Assembly: GCA_029204225.1 (NCBI GenBank)
Contig: CM055102.1
Coordinates: 30,992,607-31,056,606 of the forward strand
Length of the DNA: 64,000 nucleotides
Reading direction: 5' to 3'
From: Diphasiastrum complanatum
Lineage: Eukaryota > Streptophyta > Lycopodiopsida > Lycopodiales > Lycopodiaceae
The position numbers and the translations under genes are program-made. The notes beneath the pieces are model-generated. The model worked only from the letters and a program-made list of their open reading frames with translations. It did not search any database and was not told the origin of the DNA. The stretch's first letter is position 1. Each line of letters begins with the position of its first letter. Below are positions 11,832 through 24,425 of the stretch, piece after piece.

Positions 11832-12299
11832 TCCATCTACTCACACATGCCACTTGCACTATCCTGTCCTGTATTGTGATTTCTAATGTTTGCCTGTCCT
11901 TTAGGGTTTGGCTCGGGTCACAGGCTCGTAAGACACACTATTCATGATGAAGGATATGATGATAAAAACAACGAGTGGACAAAGGAGGTGAGGAGCATGT
12001 GCACGTGCATGAGTGACAAGATGGTGGTGGGAGTGACATTCTTCATCATACCAGGGGGTGTAGAGAACGAGATGGGGAGGGATGAGTTGACTTGCCTTTG
12101 TGGGGCTTAGAAGGAAAGGCTATGGAAAAAGGTGAAGTAAAGAAGCAACAAACTCCTAGTAGACTAGCATATACAAGTGGTCAAATGTGTATTTGAGTGC
12201 CCACACAAGTATGCGATGGGAAGACGACTATGGTGATGTGAGAGTGCCAAGACTGAAAGAAAGGAAAGAATGAATAAAGAGGGTCGTTGGGGAGATATG
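11832..12299. other. No recognised gene
   Basis: A 74-codon ORF (11886-12110) has no recognisable motif. Nothing else is supported. Confidence 0.4.
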
Positions 12300-12760
12300 A
12301 AAATAAAAAATTTAATGGGATGGCGAATGGTGACCTCATGAGAGGGTGACAACTATAACTATCAAAATCATGCCATAAAGCTAAGCCATTATAAATGGCC
12401 AACTCATGGACTTCACCCAGCTACAGCAAACACTCACCATACGAGGTAATAGGTCCCAAGTTGTCATCTGATATCTTGGTAACTCCCAAATCATCATTGT
12501 CAGGGGCACAAAATTGCAACTGGTTGGTAGCATCATGGAAATCTAACTGTTGTGAGGTTGTCCTGTCATTGAAATCCGCAGTGAGAAAAATATGCCTTCA
12601 CTCTGCATATCCGATAGTATCCGAGGAGAGATCAATATAAGGTGAGTTGATACCTTCAACAAAGGAGGACTCTAGGGGAAAGTAACATGTAGCAACAAAG
12701 AGGTCCCTGTAAGACACCCTGTCCATCAATGCAGATTCAAATATAGCGTGCATGCGCTTG
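12300..12760 (-). pseudogene. Non-LTR retrotransposon AP-endonuclease fragment
   Basis: Read on the minus strand, the frame gives CYFPLESSF, SPYIDLSSDTIGYA, a TGA, then RHIFLTADFNDRTTSQQLDF and later HELAIYNGLALWHDFDSYSCHP. This parallels the exonuclease-endonuclease-phosphatase fold of APE-type LINEs, where the motif is normally GDFNART followed by NG...FT. The first residues of the GDFNxR motif are altered (ADFND) and at least one further stop is present. No RT domain is attached. Family assignment is by motif pattern only. Confidence 0.5.
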
Positions 12761-13629
12761 CTGATCTAGTCTCTGGCCTATATATTGAATCCCATGTATA
12801 ACCCGGGAAAGTATGTAGTCCTCTCTCCTAACTCTCATGAGTCTCCATTCTACATTAGCAATTTAGCATCTATCAATCAAGAGCAATCTACAATCATTGA
12901 TCAAATGAGATGTACACCACACACACGTGTGAAACAGTTCAGTACGGCCTGTAGACAACAAATGATGTTTACTATAGTTCTTGCTTAGATCCAAAGGAAA
13001 TCACAATACAAAGTGTAGAACTCGAATTTTGCCCATGAGCTCTCAAAGATAATCTAAGTGTTCACTATGGAGGATTGGATACATAGAAAGCCTCTTCCCC
13101 ACCTCGAGCTGGGTGAAAATCCAGCATGTAATAAGGAAGATAATTGAGCTTTCTTGTCCTAATTTGCATTCCTAGCCTCATCCTTGAGTTTTGCCATGTA
13201 GGTGGCTAGATTGATCTACCTACTCCATAAATCTAGAAATTTGGTCCTATAATGTAGGAACCACTACCAAACAATCTTGACCAACTTTTTAAACATGATC
13301 TAACCTACTGTAGTGTGGATTCCCACGTGGCACCATGGCCTCACATGTGTGGGACCCACCTATGTACAATTTACATGGTTTTGATCAAGCTAGATTTGCC
13401 AATTTTTGGCAATTTCTTTCAGAAAGGAGGGTATGAACTTTGAATTTTGCATGTATATGGTACTATGTGCTATTGTATCTTTTTCTCACAAAAATTAATC
13501 AAACTATCAACTTTTTACATATGTACAAAAAAAGTAACAACAACATGATTGAATTTTCATTAAAGAGAGACGTCTCATTGTGTGCACATCAAGTCTATTA
13601 CTAGAAACTAATATGTGTAGTCTCTCTAA
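12761..13629. other. No recognised gene
   Basis: AT-rich, with several stops in all frames. I see no domain or repeat. Confidence 0.4.
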
Positions 13630-13850
13630 AAAGTTGACGTGGGTCGAACATAGTTAGTGGTAAGGCTATGACTTAAAGTACGGGATTGACTCCTCGTTGT
13701 ATGACCACTAGAGAGGACATGCATGGGAATTTAGCAATTCCACAAGCATTGTAGAAAATCTGGCATGGGTTGAGTCTATACAACCAAGGGCTTGGACATT
13801 TGCTTACACATTCAACTTAGTTGAGGCTAGAACAACAAAATGAGTTTGTA
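13630..13850 (+). repeat. Possible tRNA-derived SINE
   Basis: TAGTTAGTGGTAAGGC near 13,651 resembles a Pol III A box. GGGATTGACTCC near 13,684 resembles a B box (GGTTCGANTCC), about 30 bases on. That is the spacing expected in a tRNA-derived SINE head. No cloverleaf can be drawn, so a functional tRNA is unlikely. Ends are not defined and no poly-A or T-rich tail is obvious. Confidence 0.3.
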
Positions 13851-15183
13851 AAACAAATAGTGTTTTTGAGGATGGATATGAACAAATTAGTACCACGAAT
13901 GTACATTTATTGAGACTCATTGTTGATCAAGAGATGAAAGTGAGTTGATGGTAGTACATGTATTTTCAAAGAGGTTACTAAGCATTGAGACACTAGAAAA
14001 TGAAGTTTCTACATTATTTATCTACAAGTAGAAGATCAACATGAGGTTGCATCCATTGAAAGTACCAAGTGAGATATGTGGCATTAAATTTATGCTCATC
14101 TAAGCTCTTGAACCAAGTGAGATATGTGATGCTCATTTAAATTCTTGAAGCTATTGAGAAATAAAAAAATTGATGCTAGATTTACCTTATAACAATCTAA
14201 TTTGAAGTTGTGTGCAGGATTTGCGCTAACAAAGCAACAAAAGAAAAAGGTTTTTTTAGTATTGCTAATTTTAGAGCTAGAAATATATTGAATATGTGCA
14301 ACCTTATCTGGTAAGCGTAGATCTTTAAGGGAGGACATACTTACTTCAATGCTTCAACTAATATATTTTCACTGATAACCAATGTTATGTTTGAGAGTTG
14401 AGAGTGACACGTACTTGTTAATTAGATAATTCAAAGCCTTTGATTGAAACTGGGAAGAGATTCGTAGAAATAACACTTGCAATCTAAAATTTCATTCAAT
14501 TCACTCTTTGTTGCATGCAACTACCCATAGAATCTATCATATAAATTTTGATGTTGGCAAGCAACATATATCAATACAATTTCTAGGTCTAAGCACATGT
14601 AGATAGCTATAATGAATTTTCATAAAATGCATGAATAAAACAAATCTACTTCTCACAAAATCTAATGCACTATCATTTAATGAACTACATAATTTTATAC
14701 ATGAGTGTGATTGTATCTATGTCAAAAGTGGCTAAGCCTAGTTATCGATGCCAAACTGACCTTTCTATACCAAAAATTGCTTTCAGGATTAAATTTGCAA
14801 TCATGTGTGCATAGAAAACCACATCAAATATATGATCCATAAGTGTTACCATCACATCTCATACAATCCTTTGCCTATCACAACATTCATCAATTTGAGA
14901 AACTAACCAAACATGAAAAAAAAAAAATTTAACAAAAATTGCGTGAAAAATGCAAATAATAGCTTGATCAAGCCATATGTTAATGTATATAGGATGATTC
15001 CACATGTGTGGAGCTTGTCCCTTGTGTGAAGGATAGGTTAAGGTGGGGCTTGACAAGCTGCGAGTAACGGATGTCCAGCTTCAATCGCCGCTATTTTGTT
15101 TCATGTTATGAACTACTTTACAATTGTTTAAATAGCTTAATGTTTGTATTCATTGCATTGAGTTACTCAAACAAAGACCCCAA
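13851..15183. other. AT-rich stretch without a recognised gene
   Basis: No domain-like ORF, repeat or RNA gene could be supported. Confidence 0.4.
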
Positions 15184-15546
15184 TGGCTTCGTCCCATACA
15201 TATGACGTAGAAGCATATGCGGAGGATGAGGAACAAATCAATGATTGGGACATAGAAGAGTTCCAAAGATGGTAATAACAAATTTATTGTATGATATTTA
15301 AAGATGTTTCAGGCTAACGCAATGCATTGCTACTTTAATAACAGGAAATTGCCTGTCTATGCAGAGTCCTTAGCTAGAGAAATGGAGCATTTGTACGACA
15401 CGGTTTGTGTTGAGAAATCAAGGCAGCATCCAAGATTGTTGTTTGTTGACGAGAGTGTGTGGAGGATTGTTTTAGATAGCATATTTTTGAAACAATTGTT
15501 GTTTGTGTTCTATCGTTTTTTTAAAAGTGATTTTCTTCACCAGTAG
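15184..15546 (+). other. Two adjacent short ORFs of unknown function
   Basis: An ATG at 15184 opens a 30-codon acidic ORF (MASSHTYDVEAYAEDEEQIN...). A second ORF of 80 codons follows at 15304-15546, containing LPVYAESLAREMEHLYDTV. A GT...AG pair could join them, but the intron would be only about 43 nt, shorter than plants normally use. I do not recognise either. It could be a gene remnant or chance. Confidence 0.2.
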
Positions 15547-16435
15547 TAGCCGACAAATCCGGAAGTAATGTATTTTTTAGAAATGAATATTGAGTTTTGA
15601 ATATAAAGTTTGGTTTGGTATCGATTGTAATGAAAGCTTAGTTTTAAAAGGCCTTAGACATGTTCTTTGCGTTGTTTCAATATCCTCTTGGGAAATGATT
15701 TTGGTGTTCGGATGTTTCTCTTTTATGCTTTGTGGGCTTTGATCGAGGTTGGAAATTTGTTCCATTTTCATGAAATTGTGTTATCTTTTCAAAAAAAGTT
15801 ACATTACAACATTGTTCCATTTACCATTACAGTCCAAGTTTTGATAAATCACCACTCTCATTTGAACGCTCCACCTTACACCATAATATCACAATCCAGC
15901 TCTGTACGAGGGTCTTGCATAAGGGAAACATATTGCTTGCATTCCTCCAAAGCAAAATGACACAGAAGAGTGTAGCCTAAGAGCCTCACAATCATTTCTA
16001 AACCATAAAAATGTTTGCATGAAACCTCCTGTGAATATATATTACATCAACTATGATTTAAGAAGATTTGAGCATACATTTGTGCCGGAAGAGTGGCATA
16101 TACCATAAATAGTAGTAAGAATAAATGATGGACGACGAAGGTAAATAATATCCACATACCTTAATAAACCACACCAATGTCAACACTTACATTTAAACTA
16201 AGTTGCACTGTCACACTCACATCCACACTATCACACTCACACACCTACACTAGCACTAACACACCTACATCCACACTCACGCCTGCAGTCATCCTACACC
16301 CTCATGGCGCGCTCTCCCGTTGTGCCCTCCCCTCAGGCCCAACCTTTACGTGGGTAAGCCCGTTCTTGATGATGGGACGGCTGGAGGTCAAAGGCAGCAG
16401 AGAATGTGCTAGTACAAAATGTGTGTTTGCATGCG
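15547..16435. other. No recognised gene; (CACACTCACAY)-like low-complexity at 16,178-16,290
   Basis: The only structure is a C/A-rich block of degenerate CACAC(T)CACAT words. It reads as Thr/Ser-rich peptide and is not a gene. Confidence 0.5.
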
Positions 16436-16500
16436 ATGCAACTCGTTGGTTCTAGACGTTGAATGCAACTTGTCGTTTCTAGATGTCGGATGCAACTCGT
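16436..16500 (+). repeat. 27-bp tandem repeat, about 2.4 copies
   Basis: Units begin ATGCAACT at 16436, 16463 and 16490. They differ at a few positions. The 27-nt period (nine codons) keeps the frame open across the block, which probably explains the ORF there. Confidence 0.7.
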
Positions 16501-17067
16501 CAAGTGAGATTTTTCAGAATTCTGAAAATTTTCTTTTGGAAATTTTCCAAGTGAGAATCAAATTAGAACGTAACATATGCATCAACGATCACAAAGATAA
16601 CAGAAAATGGGCAAAAATCCATTGACAAAGCTTGCGCATAGATACATAGTTGCTCTGTAAAAGAATTAACAACGATTGAGCGGCTATAAGAGTAGTACTG
16701 CAGATAGCGACTACCTTTCGCAGGCATAAGTTTGCCATCACTAAGGCCAATTCGATCGTGGCCTTGTATATAATTTTTGTGCTTCTCTTTTCACGTGTGT
16801 ACAACTATATATAATAGATCCATGTCTTATCAATGATCTTGGTTTCCCTCCATATCAAAAACTCTACCAATAATGTGGACTAGATTCAATGTCTCCAACA
16901 TTCAAATTTGAATCTATCAAACTCGACCTCCTACTATTCCCTCACTTTCTAAAAGTGGTAATTCAAAAACATTTGAACTAAAATAACTATGAAATGACAA
17001 TCTCTAAGTCTAATATGTTGGCCTCAATTGCCAAATAAACAAATATGACCAAATTTGACTAAACTAA
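16501..17067. other. No recognised gene
   Basis: AT-rich sequence downstream (minus-strand sense) of the copia gag start. It may be rearranged element interior, but no coding motif supports this. Confidence 0.3.
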
Positions 17068-17265
17068 TTAAAATCTCTCACATCTTGCACCTCTTCTGTC
17101 TCTAGTAACTTCTCGAGGATGAATAGGCTCATCCTCTTCACGAATTACCATGTCCATTAAGTCTTGTAAAACAAGTATGGACTCCATTCTTAGCTTCCAA
17201 ATAGAGTAATTTGAAGCATTCAATCTATCATTTGGATCCAAGAGATATGCTCGTATGGAAGCCAT
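17068..17265 (-). pseudogene. Ty1/copia gag N-terminus (DUF4219-like), truncated
   Basis: The minus-strand ORF starts ATG at 17265. It contains DRLNASNYSIWKLRMESILVLQDLMD, the typical opening of plant copia Gag (LxGxNYxxWKxRMExxL). The frame ends after 65 codons, with no zinc knuckle or Pol behind it, so only the gag head remains. It lies 627 bases downstream of a primer-binding site belonging to the LTR at 17,906-18,382. Confidence 0.75.
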
Positions 17266-17892
17266 CTCTCCCTAATCAAGAGCTTGGTCACAAAAAATAG
17301 ATGCAAAATAGAAGTGGCTCAAATCTAGCTATCCCACTACCTAGGGACTTGAGAAAGCTCAAAATTTGACCTCTCAACAAGATCCTACATGATCTTGAGC
17401 TAAATCAAATCTATTTGAAACAAGAGAATTGAAAACTAGCCTGAATTGAGATGGAAATTGGATCTAGAATTGTCTCCTCCTTGTTCTTGCAAGGCTTTAC
17501 AAGGTACTTGGATCAACCTAATCTGAATCAAATGGAATCAAATGCGCATAAATGCCACTCCAAATTATCATCCAGATGAAATCAGGTTGAACGACTAAGC
17601 AACAATCCATCCAAACTATTCCATTAATGCAAGCAAATTTGAATACAATTTTAGCTAGAATTGCTTTCTAGGATGAGAACTCTACAAGATTCTTGGATTG
17701 ACCCTAAATGGCACTTTATAAGAATTAAATAAGCCTAATAATGACCTATTATCACTCCAAGAACGCTGATCTAACTTCTTATTGAGCAATTGAAAGTTAT
17801 TCCTTGTGATAGACTCTAAAAACCGAGTGGCATCTAGTAGAAGAAATCACAAAACTTGCTAATTTTGATCACCATAGCTCATTTCTTGGTTT

Positions 17893-18382
17893 GGCTATGA
17901 TACCATGTTAAATTTATAGCAAATTGACTCCAATAGATCCTAGAAATGATGGAGAAGCACCTAATAAAGATCCAATTGAGATCACAAAGCTATACACAAA
18001 ACAATCTATTGATTCCTAGCTTATCTTGGCTTGAACTCCACTCTATGGCTCCCAAGTCATGCAAAAAGCTTCACAATTGTGAATGTATGGCCTACTCAGA
18101 CCTGAGTACAGTACCAACACCTTCAGGTCAATTGAATCATTACAAGAAACCAAATGATCATAGCAATCAATGCTCAAATTGTAGGCAAAAACTAGTCATG
18201 AAGAAAGATCTCAAATTTTTATCAATTTACTTGGGAAATCCCACATGGATATATACATAATCACCTCGTATTTGAGGATTTAGGGTTACCTCTGACCCAT
18301 TCATGACCTAAACCTAACATCTAAACTATTAGGTCATAAGATCCACCCTAATTGGGGGTCGAGATCTTGGGATCCTTCAACA
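17893..18382 (-). mobile_element. Copia LTR with adjacent primer-binding site (minus strand)
   Basis: On the minus strand the LTR begins TGTTGAAGGATCC (18382 going down) and ends ATTTAACA at 17906, giving about 477 bp bounded by TG...CA. TGGTATCATAGCC follows directly (17905-17893). This is a one-base variant of the usual TGGTATCAGAGC initiator-tRNA-Met site. Together with the gag start further down, this is the 5' end of a copia element. The 3' LTR was not found in the window. Confidence 0.7.
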
Positions 18383-18553
18383 AGGTAACAAATGTGATTT
18401 TTAGCTCCTATGAAATCTCTAGCTTATCTATGTACATTTTGGCCTCATTCCAAAAGTGCCACACAATGTTAGGCTTAGAATAATCATTATTGAAAAGATC
18501 CTATCCTAATTGGCACTTGTGACATCTCGCATCATGGCCAACTCACAATTTCC

Positions 18554-18855
18554 AAGTGGAATTTACAAACTAGCTTGTGTAGATTCTAACATGAGGTATT
18601 GAAGAAAATGACATGGGTGCCTTGATGATGTTCACAACATTAGGGCCCCAAATGGGCGCATTTACATAGACATAACCAAGGATGTTATTTCGAAAAGTGG
18701 AATTTACAAACTAGCTTGTGTAGATTCTAACATGAGGTGTTGAAGAAAATTACATGGGTGCCTTGAAGAAAATGACATGGGTGACTTGATGATGTTCACA
18801 ATATTAGGCCCCCAAATGGGCGCATTTACATAGACATAACCAAGGATGTTATTTC
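18554..18855 (+). repeat. Tandem duplication, units of 141 and 161 bp
   Basis: Unit 1 (18554-18694) and unit 2 (18695-18855) both begin AAGTGGAATTTACAAAC and end GGATGTTATTTC. Unit 2 carries a 20-bp internal re-duplication around GAAGAAAATGACATGGGTG. A few point differences separate them. No coding content. Confidence 0.9.
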
Positions 18856-19449
18856 TCTTCACTAGTATATCTTATTTCTTTTTATTATAGTTCTAACAAA
18901 ATATTCTAGTTTAACAATTTTTATGTCTTCCAAGACAATAACACTAGGGTTAGCAAAGCAAGCAATAATTTTAAGGTTCTCACAATTTCAAGCTCCTAAA
19001 AGTGATACATGCAAATGTATTCAAAATTTTGCATTTCTTTAGGTCATTGTTGAATATTTAAAAAAAAAAAACATTTTGTAAAAAATGAAACCAAATTCAA
19101 TTACATTTTTAATTGTTTGTCCATGTGTACGTAAGTGGGGTCGAACTCTAGATCTCAAAAGAATCGATGAACCAAGGTCAACCAAGGTCAATAAGTTACA
19201 ATTCATATATGGTAGTTAATATTTGTCTCAAGCAAACAAAACCATCTTTGCTAAATAGTTCGAGGTCAATAAATTACAATTCATATATGGTATTTAGTGA
19301 CAATTTAATTACATATCAAGATGAAAAACCAACATGAAAAGTAACATAGAATTATAATGTATAGATTCCTCCATGCTTTTACCTTTGATTTCTCTAGAAA
19401 ATAGCAGCAACCAAGCAAGAAATGTGAGTGATTAACAAATGTTTGCATG
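18856..19449. other. No recognised gene
   Basis: AT-rich. A short repeat AATTCATATATGGTA(G/T)TTA occurs at about 19,200 and 19,277. Nothing else is seen. Confidence 0.4.
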
Positions 19450-19467
19450 CCTCTTCCATAATTCACT

Positions 19468-20575
19468 TCACTTGAAGGGTTTTGCGACATGAACCTCCAT
19501 GAACGAGCCTCCATTCTCATTTTGCCTACGCATTCTGCATGCATAAGTAGAAAGTGAATTCGAGACATATCCTGGGGGTTGATCCATGTAGACCTCTTCC
19601 TCTAGCTTACCATGCAAGAAGGCTGTCTTCTCATCCACAATGTGAATCATGAGATCATAAGCAGCTGCATATGCAAATAGTAAACGTAGGGACAAATGCT
19701 TTACGACAAGAGAAAAGGTCTCAGAATAGTCAATACCATATCTCTGAGAGAATCTCTTCCCTACAAGTCTTGCCTTATACTTTGAGACATCCCCATCTGG
19801 TCCATACTTTAGCTTGTCTATCCATTTGTATTTTACAGCCTTTCGCTTATCTAGTAATGGCTGCAACGTCCATACCTGGTTCTTCCTCATGGATTTCATC
19901 TCCTCATTCATGGCTTGGATCAATTTGTCATTCTCTGGACATTCAATTGCCTCCTCGAATGTATGTGGTTCGCCACTGAATCCACAGAACTCTTTTGATA
20001 TAGAAGCTGAGTTGTCTGGCACATACCTTGCAAGCGCTTTTTGTTGTCTTGTTGACCTTCTAGGAGATCCTCTCGGAACTGCAATGCCTTTGCCTTTGTC
20101 TGCTCTGCTAGGTCTAGAACCATTTTGGTTTGCAGGTACTGTCGCGATAGGCTACCTCTCGAAACTTTCTTCGTCTGATTTGTCACTCGAATGCGAAGCG
20201 ACTCGAACATTTTCGTCTCAGTGTTCGTCCTCTGCTCCCTCTGTCACAGTTGGCAGATCATAGTACTGTCTTTCAAGAACTTCATAACTGACAGGATCAT
20301 CGTTGGCCATCGTTTTGCTCTCATCAAATTTGACATCTTTGACATCTCTGATTGTCTTCACGGTGTTTGTCTCTGGCATATAGACTCTGTAGTATGACGA
20401 ATTATTGTCATATCCTACAAGATATCCATGTTCATCTTTCTCATCAAGTTTCTTTCGAAGCTTATCAGGAACATGTGCATAAGCTGCATAGCCAAAGATA
20501 CGGATGTGAGTCAAATTGGATTTTCTACCCCATCACAATTCGTGTGGTGTCGTGTGAGGAACACCAGACTTTTTT
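19468..20575 (-). pseudogene. Ty1/copia integrase C-terminus to RT N-terminus, rearranged (copy 1)
   Basis: Reading down the minus strand: GVPHTTPHELWWGRK, then THIRIFGYAAYAHVPDKLRKKLDEK and GYLVGY (integrase C-terminal region). An acidic linker follows, then EAIECPENDKLIQAMNEEMKSM and VWTLQP, KYKWIDKLKYGPDG, YKARLVGKRFSQRYGIDYSETFS and the RT aspartate region VDEKTAFLHGKLEEEVYMDQPPGY. After PPGYV the sequence no longer follows copia RT, so the palm domain is cut before YVDD. A frame change lies in the linker. Motif A reads VDEKTAF rather than the usual DVKTAF. A related fragment lies at 38.8-39.6 kb on the same strand. Confidence 0.85.
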
Positions 20576-21002
20576 GTCTCCTCCATTGTTGTGTTTCGTT
20601 GACCTTCCACCCGTGCACATGTGCTGAAGCATTCCATTGCACGTGCCACAGGACTGCGCTGCCTCCGTGTGTGAGTGTAATTGGAACACATGGGCACTCA
20701 TTACACGAGGAGAAGAAACCGGTTGTTAGTGAGTCAGTTGGAGCAGTTGTGTTCTGTAGCACCAACGCAAGTCTCACCAGGAGACTTCCGACCATTACGA
20801 GCGCATTGTCGGTGATAAGCTATTCTCCCATAGCAATTTGGTTGACTCATGGCATGTTGGTTTCATTTCTTGATAAAGTTGTCTCTCTGACATGCAAATT
20901 TTAAACCTTGCAGACAAAGATATCTGATTTGGAGCTCCAGGTTGACTTGCCTGCGAACAGCACCCATCCCATGCCTGCAGATGACCTGGGCACACAGTTG
21001 AT

Positions 21003-21135
<133 letters not shown>

Positions 21136-21139
21136 CCAA

Positions 21140-21247
<108 letters not shown>

Positions 21248-22736
21248 CGTGCTTGAGCACAGAGAGCCTCCATTGTACGAGGCAAATGAGCCAGTGTTAG
21301 AGGATGATCAGGATGAGGATAAGCCCATTCGGGTTGTGTTCGCCAGATTAGAGCGGGATGAGACATATGATACATGTGTTGGGCACACGCCTAGAGCAGG
21401 GGTCACAAGTGCATCACGTGGTAGAGGTGGGACACATGCCACCGATTATACCGGGAGACGGGCATGGCACACAGGGGGGGCCAGTGGCATACCTTCTTAT
21501 GTTGATATGATGGAGGAGGCTCTTGATAGGGGGCAGAGTGATTTGGGTTTACCTTCCGCAGTTGCTTGGATGCGTGCATCACAGAGCCATAGGCATTACT
21601 ATGACAGCACACCAGAGGAGTCACCAGATGACTTTGATTGTACCGATTAGGAGGCCATGTAGGGTCCGCATGGTGCACGGGATCAGACACAGGATGATCC
21701 GGAGGATGGTGCACATGATGAGTCCTAGAGTCCAGAGCATTTATATTCGGATGCCCAGCTGGACGACTTGATTGCAGAGTTGGATTCAGAGGCCCAGCAA
21801 ATGTCGAGCGTCAGGGCACCCCCATCCTCTCTAGCCAACATGACCTACACAGAGTCTCAGTCAGAGCAGCTACACGAGGTGCTTGCAGTTCCTCCAGTTC
21901 CTCAGAGGGTGTACGTGCGTCGCACAACACCTTTAGTGCCACCGATGTCGTTGAGGCCAGCAGCCCCTCCATCTCCATCCACTTCTGCAGCACCAGGTCT
22001 CCATGGTAGGCCACCATTTGTGCCCAGGTTTTCTCTTGCAGCGTCCACATCCACAGTGGCTCCTTCAGTGGCTCCTCTAGTGGCTCCAGTGCCCAGGTTT
22101 TCCCTTGCAGCGCCCACATCCACAGTGGCTCCTCCAGTGGCAGCACCCAGTATGTACCAGTACTGGCCACCGCAGCATCCCTGTCAGTACATATCGCCGC
22201 TATACTTGCCTCCTGCAGGGATGGCACCTCCACAGCCAGTTCCTCCACCAGCAGCGGGCCCACGGGCACACAGTCCACGGACCTATCCTCTAGTATCTGC
22301 TGTACAGGGTCATCCATCTTTGGCTTCTCTATCCCAGCCGGCCTCAGCTTGGGCCCAGCCTAGCCAGCCAGGTGATTTGCATGGGGGTGATGAGGCATTG
22401 AAAGCTCCCCTCGTTCGCAAGGGACCAAGAAGGCCCAAGGGTGCACCGAACAAGAAAGGCAGAGCACAGAAACAGCCAGGGAAGAGAGGACAACCTCGCA
22501 GGGCCCCGAGAGCAAGTAGAGATGCAGTATCACAACCAGTTGGAGCAGGTCTGGTCGGTTTGGCTTGCTTGGGGGCTGACGCAGAGGCAGATTGGGAGGA
22601 TGAGGATGACGAGTCCTCCTCCTCAGATACACAGCTCATGGCAGTTCCAGACAGACATAGATATCAGTTGCGAGAGTCAGCTCGGGGCCCTAAGTTGTCT
22701 CCAGAACATTTGTCTGAGTTAGAGCCAGAGCATTGA

Positions 22737-23324
22737 TTGTAGCTCTAGTATTTTATTTTTAGCAGTTTGATATCATGTTCCATGTTTGGCAACCAGATGG
22801 TCGAACACTGTATTCAGACCATTTGCCATATTATATCCAATGTTGGACGTATTCTATTCGCTGCACATTGTGTATTTATCAATGTGTAATTGTGATGCTC
22901 TGTTTTCAATTTTATTTTGAATGGTATGTTTCTCAATTAGTTTCAACTACAGAGATTGATAGTAGATGCAGAACACAAAAATACAACCCCCTCTTTAGCA
23001 TTTCATAAACACACATATTACATTGCATTACACTAGGCATTCGCTGCACAAAAAACACATTGAACATTAATTCAACAGTGGTATCAAAATAACAATACGT
23101 ATCCCACCACATACGGCTGGGGCTGTTCTTTACACTGTGTCAAACACTAAATGTTGGCTCATCTTATGCCGAAAACCACATAACAACAGCCAGCCACATA
23201 CGGTTGGATCCTATCCACTCTAAACATTTCTACGGATCCTCCACAGACTCCTCGCCCTCGTCAGGTGCATTGTCCAATGACATGCAATGATTACTCGAAT
23301 TATTGGAGAGACAAGGAGTGAGAA
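22737..23324. other. 3' flank of hAT copy 2; no gene
   Basis: AT-rich sequence following the stop codon. TATTTTATTTTTAG and similar A/T words could serve polyadenylation, but no specific site is proven. Confidence 0.4.
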
Positions 23325-23670
23325 TTGACTGAGATGATTGATGCTTCTCAATCTCTTAAAAAAATATTTCAGTTGAGAAATCTACTGTCAGACATTAGTT
23401 TGAATAAGTACACCCTGACTATTATATTTTGTGATAATCTAAGTGCCATTGCCTTATCGGCCAACCCTAGATTTTACTCTAGGAGTAAGCAATTGAGATT
23501 CGATATCACTATGTCAGAGGCAAGATTCTCGATAAGGAGGTAAGCTTAACATACTATCAAACGCAATACATGGTTGCAGATGTATTTACCAAGGCATTGA
23601 CCACTGATGCACACAACAAATTTTGTGCATTGCTTAGTCTGAAGATCAAAGCATTCACAGATCCAGATTT
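23325..23670 (+). pseudogene. Ty1/copia RNase H C-terminus
   Basis: The frame reads LRNLLSDISLNKYTLTIIFCDNLSAIALSANPRFYSRSKQL. After a frame change come VSLTYYQTQYMVADVFTKAL and CALLSLKIKAF. These are the last motifs of copia Pol (CDNxSAI, ADxFTKxL). The upstream Pol is absent. It is followed directly by a polypurine tract and an LTR start. Confidence 0.85.
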
Positions 23671-24038
23671 GGGGGGGGGGGGGGTGTTGGATTTACTTCC
23701 TCTACTCTCCTAAATCCCATGTTAATCTAGTTACATTCATCAGTGCAACATTACATGCATTGTCGCGCAGTCTTCTATAACCAAAGACAACAAGAGAATA
23801 GCAGTACGACTCATCAAAGTAACTCGACTTGTGGGAGTTGGGCAATGTATCGGTAGACTCGACATATCGAGGAAACCTGACTTATCCGACATATCGGGGG
23901 AAGTCCGACTTATTGAGCCTCCTCACACTCATTTCCTGCACTGTGCAACGAACTTGACAATGACAGCAGCCACGATCTTCTTCATGACTGCACAACGGCA
24001 CCATGCCATTCTTTTGTATATACATCTGCACAAATGTA

Positions 24039-24094
<56 letters not shown>

Positions 24095-24425
24095 GATCAT
24101 TGTAATCAATTAACATGTATGTAGTTATTGAGACAGACATTGTAGATGCTTTCATTCATTGATTCTTTCTTCAGACAGATTGTCAGTAATAAGCTCATAG
24201 CTTTTACAAAGTAGAGTTAGCTTTTTGAGCACGTGGTTTCGTCCGCTATTGTCTTGTGCTTGTAGCATTAAACTGACGTGTATTTCTACACATTAATCTG
24301 AATCAATTACTGTCTTTTGCGTTTTGAGTTCTTATCAATATTGTATGTTTAAGCTACTACGTCTTCCAAACTGACTTTCTGATTGCTTTGTCTGATTGTC
24401 TGCTCTTTGCTTCTGCAACAACCGT
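23671..24425 (+). mobile_element. Polypurine tract and copia 3' LTR
   Basis: A run of 14 G (23671-23684) immediately precedes TGTTGG at 23685, the standard PPT-LTR junction. The LTR carries a (TA)n tract at 24043-24091 and T-rich U5-like sequence after it. The 3' end is not certain; I place it near 24,425. Confidence 0.6.
24043..24091 (+). repeat. (AT)n microsatellite
   Basis: About 24 AT units, sitting where an LTR TATA box would be expected. Confidence 0.95.

Noticed and set aside
13640-13720. tRNA gene
   Set aside because: Box-like words are present but no acceptor stem or anticodon arm can be formed.
21811-22639. Minus-strand ORFs of 90-168 codons
   Set aside because: Antisense of the Pro/Ala/Ser-rich hAT tail; no domain.
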